Source: RDXT01 sp033762375 | GTDB lineage: Bacteria; Bacteroidota; Bacteroidia; J057 | Direction: 5' to 3' | DNA: 64,000 bases | Assembly: GCA_033762375.1 (NCBI GenBank) | Contig: JANRLQ010000026.1 | Location: 62,001 to 126,000, forward strand | Shown here: in pieces, positions 41,977 through 48,825 of the stretch | Numbering within the stretch: position 1 is the first letter of the stretch | Layout of the letters: each line of letters begins with the position of its first letter | Notes under the pieces: generated by a model | The model's input: only the letters and a program-made list of their open reading frames with translations | The model's database searches: none | What the model was told of the DNA's origin: nothing | Made by a program: the position numbers and the translations under genes

Positions 41977-42603
41977 TCACCTGGTGGACCACTCGAGTGA
42001 TTTGATCACCAGAAAAACCCGGTACTCTCCGATCCGGGGATCAAAAAACTCCCTGGTGACATACGTTACATCCACGGTGCGGCCTGTCATTTGCGGAAAC
42101 ATGTTCACCAGGTCTATGCCTGACGTCACAAGCTCCATCCAATAAAGTTTGCTGGTTTTGCCTGACTCATCCTTGATAGAAAAGGTCACAAAACCCTCCT
42201 GCTCTACCTTGGTGATCACACCGGTGAGGGTTTTTTCGTCGGTCTCTTCCGGTGCCTCATCATTCGTCCTCACCCGGTTTACCATTTCCATCAGCAGGTC
42301 CGGGCATACCGTAGCCATCTTGACCCCGATGAGCTCACCGAGGGCTTCGCCAGCTTCGGCCATGTTGCTCATATTAATCCGATGGTCCCGCCACAGTTGT
42401 TTTTTGTACGGAGTTGCGGCATCAAACATGCAGATGCCCACTTCAAATGTAAATGCTTCTGCCTGTATTGAGTCTGGAACCTGATCGACGCATTCGCAAC
42501 ATTTCTCAGCTATATCGGTCAGATAGGTCTGGGCAAATGCAGGAACCGATTGCATCCCTAAAACACAGAGGACAATATATGTAAACCAATAGATAATGCG
42601 CAT
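41977..42603 (-). CDS. Secreted protein of unknown function with Cys-rich start
   Basis: The protein has 208 residues from the ATG at 42603, with a signal peptide ending SVPAFAQ. The mature N-terminus carries IAEKCCECVDQ and later GICMFD and ATVCPD, a Cys pattern suggesting disulfides. The C-terminal half is beta-rich (KTLTGVITKVEQEGFVTFSI, RTVDVTYVTREFFDP), resembling a small OB-like or SH3-like domain. I do not recognise the family. It converges on proB with a 6-base gap. Confidence 0.6.
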   Translation of the reverse strand: MRIIYWFTYIVLCVLGMQSVPAFAQTYLTDIAEKCCECVDQVPDSIQAEAFTFEVGICMFDAATPYKKQLWRDHRINMSNMAEAGEALGELIGVKMATVCPDLLMEMVNRVRTNDEAPEETDEKTLTGVITKVEQEGFVTFSIKDESGKTSKLYWMELVTSGIDLVNMFPQMTGRTVDVTYVTREFFDPRIGEYRVFLVIKSLEWSTR

Positions 42604-42852
42604 AATGTCTGTTAATTGGGGGATAATATACAGAGGCTGTGCATTTTTTTCAAATCTGGCCTGACGCATTCCCGACCTTCTGAGCCGTGATATCACAGCT
42701 ATAATGCCCCTTCAACTACGCTGAACGCTACATCCCCCTGAGGTTCAGACAGTCCGCCTGAGGGCCCTCCCATGCTCACGGGGCCTGTTAATTTTTTTTT
42801 ACTGAAATGAAGCCCCTGTCTTTTGTTGCCAGCGGACTCCTGGACAGCCGTA

Positions 42853-43194
42853 TTATGCCAGCGTATTTTTTTGTTCCATGAGGTGTTTTCCGTATTCCCT
42901 GATCTGGTTGATGAGGGGAATTACCTCCAGCCCTTTAGGTGTGAGCGAATACTCTGTTTTGGGGGGAACGACAGCAAACACCTCGCGATGTACATACCCA
43001 TCCCGCTCCAGCTCACGCAGCTGGGTAGTCAGCATCTTATCCGAGATGTGGGGGATCCTGCGCAGCTCGCTATAACGCAGGGTTTGGTCCTTGAGACGCC
43101 AGAGGATGGGCATTTTCCATATCCCTCCGATCTGCTCCATGACCAGCTGTACCGGATTGTAGTACACCTTGCCGTTAAATATAAAGTCAGGCAT
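42853..43194 (-). CDS. HxlR-family transcriptional regulator
   Basis: A 113-residue winged-helix regulator with the full HxlR pattern: VMEQIGGIWKMPILWRLK, the recognition helix region LRRIPHISDKMLTTQLRELE, and the wing DGYVHREVFAVVPPKTEYSL. HxlR proteins usually sense reactive electrophiles or redox state through a Cys or bound ligand; no Cys is present here. It is divergent from the oxidoreductase gene at 43454 and faces it across overlapping symmetrical promoters. Confidence 0.92.
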   Translation of the reverse strand: MPDFIFNGKVYYNPVQLVMEQIGGIWKMPILWRLKDQTLRYSELRRIPHISDKMLTTQLRELERDGYVHREVFAVVPPKTEYSLTPKGLEVIPLINQIREYGKHLMEQKNTLA

Positions 43195-43258
43195 CGTATA
43201 AATAATTGATAATCAAATACTAACTAAAAAGTATGTATCGCACTTTAGGGTTAAATAC

Positions 43259-43290
43259 TTGGCAAAGGTAGGTAGGATTCAGTACCTTTG
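43259..43290 (+). promoter_or_regulatory. Forward promoter facing the oxidoreductase gene
   Basis: TTG (43259-43261), 21 bases, then TACCTTTG (43283-43290). It overlaps the reverse promoter at 43263-43294 almost completely. The intervening 28 bases form an inverted repeat (CAAAGGTA, 12 bases, TACCTTTG), a likely HxlR control site. Confidence 0.55.
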
Positions 43291-43294
43291 ACAA
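43263..43294 (-). promoter_or_regulatory. Reverse promoter of the HxlR gene
   Basis: On the minus strand TTG (43292-43294), 21 bases, then TACCTTTG (43263-43270). The predicted start lies about 60 bases before the HxlR ATG. Confidence 0.55.
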
Positions 43295-43448
43295 GGTAGG
43301 CGAGGTGAATGAAGACCCGTTTGAAAACCGCATCACTGATGTCCCGATGACAGCCCTGTGTATCACCCTTGAGCGAGATCTGAAGGAGATGCTCGGCCAA
43401 GCAGATGTACCAGCAAAACATAAGCCTGTCAGTGGTTTTTTATATTAA
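43275..43448 (+). pseudogene. C-terminal remnant of a bestrophin-family protein
   Basis: A frame opened by a stop at 43272 reads FSTFDKVGEVNEDPFENRIT, then DVPMTALCITLERDLKEMLG and a short tail to TAA at 43446. This corresponds to the C-terminal end of bestrophin-like anion channels (N-P-F-x-x-x-x-x-D-x-P-x-x-x-L-C-x-x-I/L-E-x-x-L). The roughly 240 preceding residues, including all membrane helices, are absent. A GTG at 43305 could start a 47-residue peptide, but a decayed gene is more likely. The HxlR regulatory DNA has been joined to this remnant. Confidence 0.6.
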
Positions 43449-43453
43449 TCCGA

Positions 43454-44077
43454 ATGACCCTAATGAATATTTCCATTATCGGTGGTGGTAATGTAGGTAC
43501 GGCCCTCGCACAGCAGTGGATCAAGGCTGGCCACCACGTCGTAATCGGTGCCAGGTTTCCCCTGAGTGATAAAAACCGGCTTCATGCGGCCATCCTCGGC
43601 GAGGACAGATATACCTCTGTCGAGCAGGCTGCCACGCAGGGAGACCTGATCCTGATCGCGACGCCGCCGCCTGCTATCCTGGACATCATCGGCCAGATGG
43701 GGGACGTGTCAGGCAAAATCCTCATAGACGCCACCAATGCGGTCCGCCAAAAACCCACGCCCTATGATACCGTCTACCATGCCCTTGTGGACAATACCCG
43801 AGGCCACGTTGTGAAGTGTTTTAACACCACCGGTTTTGAAAATATGCAAAATCCGGTCTATCATGGCCAGGGTCTGGATATGTTTATGGCGGGTGACCAT
43901 GATGGAGCCAAACAAGCAGCCCGTCAGCTGGCACTTGATGCCGGGTTTGGGGCCTGCTGGGATTTTGGCAAAGGTGACAAGGTCGTACTCCTGGAACAAT
44001 TGGCGCTGGCCTGGATCAACCTGGCAATCCTGCAGGGGCATGGCCGTGACATTGCCTTCCGGGTGCTGCGGCGCTAA
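43454..44077 (+). CDS. NADPH-dependent F420 reductase-like oxidoreductase
   Basis: A 207-residue Rossmann-fold protein; ATGs at 43454 and 43463 are both possible. The N-terminal nucleotide motif ISIIGGGNVGTALAQQW with following GARFPLSDK suits NADP(H). VKCFNTTGFENMQNP and the helical end match the F420-dependent NADP reductase-like family, which in bacteria without F420 acts on unknown electrophiles. It is divergent from the HxlR regulator, which probably controls it. Its stop overlaps the convergent GNAT gene by four bases. Confidence 0.82.
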   Translation: MTLMNISIIGGGNVGTALAQQWIKAGHHVVIGARFPLSDKNRLHAAILGEDRYTSVEQAATQGDLILIATPPPAILDIIGQMGDVSGKILIDATNAVRQKPTPYDTVYHALVDNTRGHVVKCFNTTGFENMQNPVYHGQGLDMFMAGDHDGAKQAARQLALDAGFGACWDFGKGDKVVLLEQLALAWINLAILQGHGRDIAFRVLRR

Positions 44078-44541
44078 GCCTGTATGTATTCACCAGCCTG
44101 CAAGTGCATCATGCGCATGTCTGTCATCTCCGCAAAGCCTTCCCGCTGGTAAAAACGGAACGGAAAATGATCCTTTCCCGTGAATAAAATAATCGTCCGG
44201 ATATCCAGCACCGCCAACTCCGCACGCAGCGCCGCCATCAGGCGTGTGCCTGCACCCCGCTGCTGAAACTGGACAGAGACAAACATCTCCTTCAGGTAAA
44301 AATAATCACCCGTGTAGTACGGCTCAACATTGCCCACACAGCAGCCGATCAGTACCTCGTCCTGCCATGCCGTCCATCCCATAAATTTAGGAGACTGATA
44401 AAAACACAATAGTTTTTCGAGGGCCTTCTCATGCGTCCAGGCGTCATGCCACGGAGGTGCATTGTAGGCATCCGTCAGCAGGTGAGCGCAGGCCGGCAGA
44501 ATCTCAGCATCTGAAATAGGGCGGGTAGTGATAGAACTCAT
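44074..44541 (-). CDS. GNAT-family N-acetyltransferase
   Basis: The protein has 155 residues from the ATG at 44541. It shows the GNAT core: substrate strand WQDEVLIGCCVGNVEPYY, the acetyl-CoA loop VQFQQRGAGTRLMAALRAEL (motif A, Q-x-x-G-x-G), and RFYQREGFAEM near the C-terminus. It acetylates a small molecule or protein amine; the substrate cannot be predicted. It has a 4-base convergent overlap with the oxidoreductase and lies downstream of the AraC gene on the same strand, 40 bases apart. Confidence 0.9.
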   Translation of the reverse strand: MSSITTRPISDAEILPACAHLLTDAYNAPPWHDAWTHEKALEKLLCFYQSPKFMGWTAWQDEVLIGCCVGNVEPYYTGDYFYLKEMFVSVQFQQRGAGTRLMAALRAELAVLDIRTIILFTGKDHFPFRFYQREGFAEMTDMRMMHLQAGEYIQA

Positions 44542-44581
44542 AAGACGATGTATAGATATGAGTTCAAACATAGGTGGATTG

Positions 44582-45295
44582 TCACACGCTTGCTTGTATG
44601 ATGCTGTCAGGTGGATAACCTTCAGAAGGCCTTACGCCTAAAAAGGCCTTAAACCGCTTGCTAAAATGAGGTGAGTCATAAAAACCTGCCATCAGCGCAG
44701 CCTCCGTGAGCGAATAATGATGTATCAGCAGCAGGCGGATCGCCACCCTGAGCCGTACCCAAACAAGATAACGCCGCAGGGAGGTACCCATATGGGTTTT
44801 GAACAGATGCGACAGACGTCCAGGGGACATGCCCAGCCTGGCGGCCAGGCTGGCAGTCGAGGTCGCCGGATCCTCGTACGACTGCTCAATCAGTTCCAGG
44901 CATTTTACTATACGTGTTTCGGAGACAGGCGTGGCAGGCGCCTCCCATTGGGATATCAGGTGGTCGAGCACCTGCATATCCGTCCACGCCACCACCCCCG
45001 TACCTGTATGGGGTGCATGGGCAGCAGATGCCCAGTCCCAGACCTCCTGACCCCGCTCACGATACCAGATGTCACAAATACCATAGAACTGGGACAGCCG
45101 GTGGGGTTGGTCGGCCTGGATGAGGCAGATACTGAGATTGTCTAACTGCATCTCCGGCGTCTCGACGCAGAAGGTCCCGATACGGGCTATCACAAGCTCC
45201 ATAGCAGGATGGGCATGATAGGCCGTATCAATATCGTGTACCGTAAACCGGTACCGGCCCTGGCCTGGGTCAAACTCCCGGATATCCATAATCAT
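44582..45295 (-). CDS. AraC-family transcriptional regulator
   Basis: A 237-residue protein (ATG at 45289 is an alternative to 45295). The N-terminal cupin-like sensor starts with YRFTVHDIDTAYHAHPAMEL. The C-terminal part holds both AraC helix-turn-helix units (STASLAARLGMSPGRLSHLF; LTEAALMAGFYDSPHFSKRF) and ends KAFLGVRPSEGYPP. It is followed by the GNAT gene, which may be its target. Confidence 0.9.
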   Translation of the reverse strand: MIMDIREFDPGQGRYRFTVHDIDTAYHAHPAMELVIARIGTFCVETPEMQLDNLSICLIQADQPHRLSQFYGICDIWYRERGQEVWDWASAAHAPHTGTGVVAWTDMQVLDHLISQWEAPATPVSETRIVKCLELIEQSYEDPATSTASLAARLGMSPGRLSHLFKTHMGTSLRRYLVWVRLRVAIRLLLIHHYSLTEAALMAGFYDSPHFSKRFKAFLGVRPSEGYPPDSIIQASV

Positions 45296-45314
45296 CCTTC
45301 CTGATATTTTAAAA

Positions 45315-45343
45315 CCGGAAACCCTCAGGCAGAAGGTTTCCGG
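45315..45343 (-). terminator. Intrinsic terminator after the DUF2911 gene
   Basis: A 9-bp stem (CCGGAAACC 45315-45323 with its complement 45335-45343) followed on the minus strand by TTTTAAAATATC. Confidence 0.75.
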
Positions 45344-45374
45344 CGGGTATTTATCCTTGAGTATATGCCCGTAA

Positions 45375-45899
45375 TTATTTTCTGAAAGGCACCGTCACGA
45401 GGGTGTTTTCCCACTTCAGGGTGAGGTCTGCACCACCATCAGCAGGCTGTACCTTCATCACAAACTGCTCCGTCATCTCCTGGGTAGCAGCGGCCGGTAC
45501 CTGTACGCGCAGTACGTTTTGGGTGCTGTCGTACATAGTACCCCACTGGCCGGTCTGGGCATTGAAGATCACGTCCCAGGCCGTTTCGCCGGGCACAGTC
45601 CAGAGGGTATATTTACCCGCTTTGAGGGTCTGTCCTGCTACCTGGAGGTCCTGACCTGCCTCGATGATCGTAGCCTCATTGGCACCAGTGCGCCATACCT
45701 TGCCATAAGGCAGGATCCCCCCGAAGATAACCCGGCCTTTTTTGTAAGGCTGGCAATAGGTAATCGTCAGGCTGACGCCATCCTGGTTATACTCAATGTG
45801 ATCCACGGGACTTTTGCTTTTGGTCCAGGTGCGTAAGCCCAGCAGGGTCAGAAACAAGACTGCGACTACAATAGCGACAATGCGAAAAAAACGTACCAT
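45375..45899 (-). CDS. DUF2911 family protein
   Basis: A 174-residue protein anchored by one N-terminal hydrophobic helix (about 5-23). The rest is the DUF2911 beta domain: SLTITYCQPYKKGRVIFGGI, LPYGKVWRTGANEATIIEAG, LKAGKYTLWTVPGETAWDVI and a Trp-rich last strand. The family is abundant in Bacteroidota and of unknown function, probably periplasmic. It is monocistronic with a clear terminator. Confidence 0.88.
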   Translation of the reverse strand: MVRFFRIVAIVVAVLFLTLLGLRTWTKSKSPVDHIEYNQDGVSLTITYCQPYKKGRVIFGGILPYGKVWRTGANEATIIEAGQDLQVAGQTLKAGKYTLWTVPGETAWDVIFNAQTGQWGTMYDSTQNVLRVQVPAAATQEMTEQFVMKVQPADGGADLTLKWENTLVTVPFRK

Positions 45900-45993
45900 A
45901 AGGAGTGGGGGTTGATGAGTGGAAACAATATAACTCTACGGCTGTCTGATGTCCAGACGGATATGCCGGTAAAATATGCTATACGCGGCCAGC

Positions 45994-46740
45994 TCAGCGG
46001 CAGATACCTGACGGCTGCACAAAGTACCGTTTCCCGTCCAGCCCGATCTCATTGGATGCCTGCCGGCTGGTCAGGGCAAAAGTACGTACCCCGCCCTGCC
46101 CAAAACTCAGGCGCAGGACCGGACTCCCTCCCTGCTGGGCGATCTGCCAGGTACCGCGTCGGGTGCCGTCATCACCGCTGTAGGTAAAAACATCTCCACC
46201 GCCGGTGGATATATAATGAGCGTCTCCACCCGCTGTAAAGGTCCCGTCCGGACAGAGATCCAGGGTACTTTTCTCAGAATACCCGTTGCCCGTGTAGAGG
46301 TAGAGCAGTTGTTTGCCGGCGAGACGTTGTTGCCATTGGGTAGCGGCCGGGCCTGTTGACGTACCAGCAGGTGCCTGTGTGACGACCGGAGCAGCCGGCA
46401 GGGCCTTGTATGGGGTACGGGTCACTTCAAGGCTCACACCGTCACTAGTCAGATAATATACCTCGCCCATACGAGCCAGTGAAAACGAGACGGGATGGCC
46501 CTCATAGGTATAACTGCCAGACAGGACGCCCAGCAGGCGCACCGCAGAGACGAGGTACTGCTGTCCCTGGTAGGCGATCTTACCTTCATATCCGATGTCA
46601 GGTAACTTCATGACAGCCAGCACCAGCCCGGAGGCAACATGGGTATAGGTGCCCGTATACAGGTCCTCCTGTTGAGCAGCGAGTGCTGAGGGTATCAGGC
46701 TTATCAGCGTCGCCAACATCAAACAAAACCAGCGATTCAT
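45994..46740 (-). CDS. Secreted protein of unknown function
   Basis: The protein has 248 residues from the ATG at 46740, with a signal peptide (MNRWFCLMLATLISLIPSAL). The N-terminal half has GTYTHVASGLVLAVMK and YQGQQYLVSAVRLLGVLSGS, compatible with a small beta-barrel. After a Pro/Ala/Thr-rich linker (about 115-130), the C-terminal half (LAGKQLLYLYTGNGYSEKST, RRGTWQIAQQGG) resembles lipocalin-like domains found in Bacteroidota. A -7 box lies upstream. Confidence 0.6.
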   Translation of the reverse strand: MNRWFCLMLATLISLIPSALAAQQEDLYTGTYTHVASGLVLAVMKLPDIGYEGKIAYQGQQYLVSAVRLLGVLSGSYTYEGHPVSFSLARMGEVYYLTSDGVSLEVTRTPYKALPAAPVVTQAPAGTSTGPAATQWQQRLAGKQLLYLYTGNGYSEKSTLDLCPDGTFTAGGDAHYISTGGGDVFTYSGDDGTRRGTWQIAQQGGSPVLRLSFGQGGVRTFALTSRQASNEIGLDGKRYFVQPSGICR

Positions 46741-46800
46741 ACAGCAAGGTGTATAGCAGGTGGGGTTGTAAGAAAAATAGAGGTTTGGGGTTGTTGTTTT

Positions 46801-46808
46801 CAAATATA
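46801..46808 (-). promoter_or_regulatory. -7 box of the secreted-protein gene
   Basis: TATATTTG on the minus strand matches TAnnTTTG. No clean TTG lies at the right distance; a T-run is nearby. The predicted leader is about 54 bases. Confidence 0.4.
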
Positions 46809-46920
46809 GAGGAAAAAAACGGTCTTTATACGCGATTGGGCAAGGTCTTTGTACCAGGAGCGAAGGCCATACAAATCAGGAGGCCAAAATGTCTGCCTGA
46901 TCAAAAATGTTAGCCAGATC

Positions 46921-46960
46921 AGGTATTCTGTTTGAATCATATCAAAACAATAGAATACCT
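46921..46960. promoter_or_regulatory. Inverted repeat, possible operator of the wHTH/nucleotidyltransferase pair
   Basis: AGGTATTCT (46921-46929) and AGAATACCT (46952-46960) are perfect inverted copies 22 bases apart, in AT-rich DNA 31 bases before the wHTH start. The spacing places both arms on about the same face of the helix. It suits an autoregulatory binding site, as in toxin-antitoxin operons. Confidence 0.5.
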
Positions 46961-46990
46961 TGCGTTTGCAAATTGCGATTTGATCACCCT

Positions 46991-47527
46991 ATGCGTAAAC
47001 ACAATGGCATGCGACCGCAGGATGTTGCGGTATTGTTGAAGATCACCCAGCGAAGCGATACCCCCTGGCGGTACGCTGATCTGGCGCGTGAGCTGGTAAT
47101 CAGCCAGTCGGAGGTAGCCGAGGCGCTGAATCGTTCTATGCTGGCACGGCTCGTAGACCCCGCCAAACGCCGCGTACTGCGATCCTCCCTGATGGAATTT
47201 CTGACCGGCGGCCTGAAATATGTATTTCCGGCTCAGCCTGGCCCTGTCATGCGTGGCACGCCGACCGCACATGCGGCGGCTCCCCTCAATGATCTCCTGG
47301 TGTCCGACCCCGCAGACTGGTATGTATGGCCCGCAGAAGACGGCCCCGTGCGCGGGCAGGCACTTGAGCCCCTCTACCCGACAGCCCCCGCAGCGGCTGC
47401 ACTTGATGCCGGTTTTTATGAGTTGCTGGCGCTGACGGATGCTATCCGTAGCGGCGGTATCCGCGAGTATAAGCTGGCCCTGGAACAGTTGTCTCACCGG
47501 ATTCTGGAGCCTGCCTATGCCCGTTAA
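46991..47527 (+). CDS. Winged-helix protein, partner of an AbiEii-like nucleotidyltransferase
   Basis: The protein has 178 residues from the ATG at 46991 (ATG 47009 also possible). The N-terminal helix-turn-helix (about 7-55) reads RPQDVAVLLKITQR, WRYADLARELVISQSEVAEA. A conserved-looking middle follows (EFLTGGLKYVFPAQPGPVMR, then RGTPTAHAAAPLN), with LEPLYPTAPAA and LYELLALTDAIR-like C-terminal helices. This architecture is found in two-gene modules with a nucleotidyltransferase. It overlaps that partner by 11 bases. It probably binds the inverted repeat at 46921-46960. Exact family name not certain. Confidence 0.7.
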   Translation: MRKHNGMRPQDVAVLLKITQRSDTPWRYADLARELVISQSEVAEALNRSMLARLVDPAKRRVLRSSLMEFLTGGLKYVFPAQPGPVMRGTPTAHAAAPLNDLLVSDPADWYVWPAEDGPVRGQALEPLYPTAPAAAALDAGFYELLALTDAIRSGGIREYKLALEQLSHRILEPAYAR

Positions 47528-48203
47528 ACACCTTGATCAATTCCACCTGATGGCAGGCCTGCTGGCATCCCATGTCCAGCAGATCGTATTCACGGGGAGT
47601 GCCACCCTGGACCTGTACCCTACCCATCCGGCGGCAGCTCCGCCCCGGACTTCGGCTGTGCTGGAAGCAGTCGTAGAGGCACGGTCTATGGCTGAGATGC
47701 TCCACTGGCGGGATGTTCTGCACAAAAAGGGATTTAGTCCCGACAGTGAGTCTGAGGGCATGGTCCAGATGTGGCGTTATGACCAGGTACGCCTGCGGCT
47801 GAGGCCCTCTCAGGCAGGCTCGATGGTCATCAACAATCCATGGTTTGGGGAGGCCGTTTTTCATGCGCGGTGGCATGTCCTGTCACCCGATCATAAAATC
47901 CGTATTTTCACCCCGCCCTTTTACCTGGCGGTGCTGCTGGAGCAGATAAAGGCTCACGGGAATGCCCCCCTGCGCCTCTCAGAGGCTTTTGAAGACCTCG
48001 TCTATCTGGTCCAGTACCGGGAGGAGCTGCCTGCCGAGATCCTGACAGCGTACTATGCCGTAAGAAATTTTATTCAGACCGAACTAACTTCCCTCCTCAA
48101 ACGTCCGTATCTCGACGAAGACCTGTATCTTGCGCTGCCACTGGGCTCCAGCCAACAGCATATCACACGGCTGCGGCAGCGAATCCAGCAAGCAATTCCC
48201 TGA
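47517..48203 (+). CDS. AbiEii-type nucleotidyltransferase-like protein with degenerate active site
   Basis: The protein has 228 residues from the ATG at 47517, overlapping the wHTH stop by 11 bases. The fold matches the stand-alone nucleotidyltransferases that accompany such wHTH proteins: FTGSATLDLYPTHP (GS turn), PRTSAVLEAVVEA, HKKGFSPDSESEGMVQMWRY and ILEQ/FEDLVYLV-type helices. The expected acidic triad is altered. The usual D-V-D-V strand reads V-L-E-A, and the later L-D-V strand reads L-R-L-R. It may thus be inactive or bind a nucleotide without transfer. It is stably paired with the wHTH gene. Confidence 0.6.
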   Translation: MPVKHLDQFHLMAGLLASHVQQIVFTGSATLDLYPTHPAAAPPRTSAVLEAVVEARSMAEMLHWRDVLHKKGFSPDSESEGMVQMWRYDQVRLRLRPSQAGSMVINNPWFGEAVFHARWHVLSPDHKIRIFTPPFYLAVLLEQIKAHGNAPLRLSEAFEDLVYLVQYREELPAEILTAYYAVRNFIQTELTSLLKRPYLDEDLYLALPLGSSQQHITRLRQRIQQAIP

Positions 48204-48232
48204 TTTTTTGGCTGTCAACCTTCTGTGCTCCT

Positions 48233-48784
48233 ATGTACCCTCAAGATGAAATCCGCCAGGCCTTTGAAGCCCAGTCCCTCGTAGAGGTGTACCGGGATGA
48301 TATCGCAGAGGGCCATGCCTATACCGGATATATCGTAGATGCCTCTCCATCATTGGTGCTGGTTCACCTGCTCGATGATGAGATTTTTGTCATGAATGGA
48401 TACCTGATCCTGCGCACTGATGATATCACGGAGGTGACCCCTGTCAGCCCTTTGCTGGAAAAAATAGCTGATTACCACCAGCTCCGGCCAGTCGTCCCGC
48501 AGGGGATTATCCTCAGCTCGGTAGCAGCGGCGCTGGAGTCTGTGGATAAGCAGTATCCGATTTTTCTGGTCGCTACCGAGTACCTGGAAGATCCCGGAGA
48601 GATGCACATCGGCAAGCTCGACCAGGTATCGGCGACAGAGGCCTCTATCAATGAAGTTAATGCTATGCCGGCATGGCACGGCATATTTACTTATTCGCTG
48701 GATGAGATTACCTGTATTGGCATTGACACACACTACCTCCGGGCATTAGAGGGTGTCATGCGGCGAGAGAATCTCTATATCTAG
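48233..48784 (+). CDS. Unrecognised protein with apparent internal duplication
   Basis: A 183-residue acidic cytosolic protein. The halves look alike: VEVYRDDIAEGHAYTGYIVD, HLLDDEIFVMNGYLILRTDD in the first and FLVATEYLEDPGEMHIGKLD, MPAWHGIFTYSLDEITCIGI in the second. Each has a G-x-I/L-x-x-x-S/D turn and ends with a D-I/E-I-T strand, as in small barrel folds of the Sm/SH3 kind. I do not recognise the family. It follows the nucleotidyltransferase by 29 bases and precedes the cNMP-binding gene by 41, so a joint transcript is likely. Confidence 0.6.
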   Translation: MYPQDEIRQAFEAQSLVEVYRDDIAEGHAYTGYIVDASPSLVLVHLLDDEIFVMNGYLILRTDDITEVTPVSPLLEKIADYHQLRPVVPQGIILSSVAAALESVDKQYPIFLVATEYLEDPGEMHIGKLDQVSATEASINEVNAMPAWHGIFTYSLDEITCIGIDTHYLRALEGVMRRENLYI

Positions 48785-48825
48785 ACCTTCGTCTGCTTCA
48801 GGGTTGTTTTTTTAGCTATTTCCCT

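Noticed and set aside
42790..42801. Run of nine T after a weak hairpin
   Set aside because: No plus-strand gene ends upstream of it; the nearest plus-strand gene is proB, 800 bases away, with a minus-strand gene in between.
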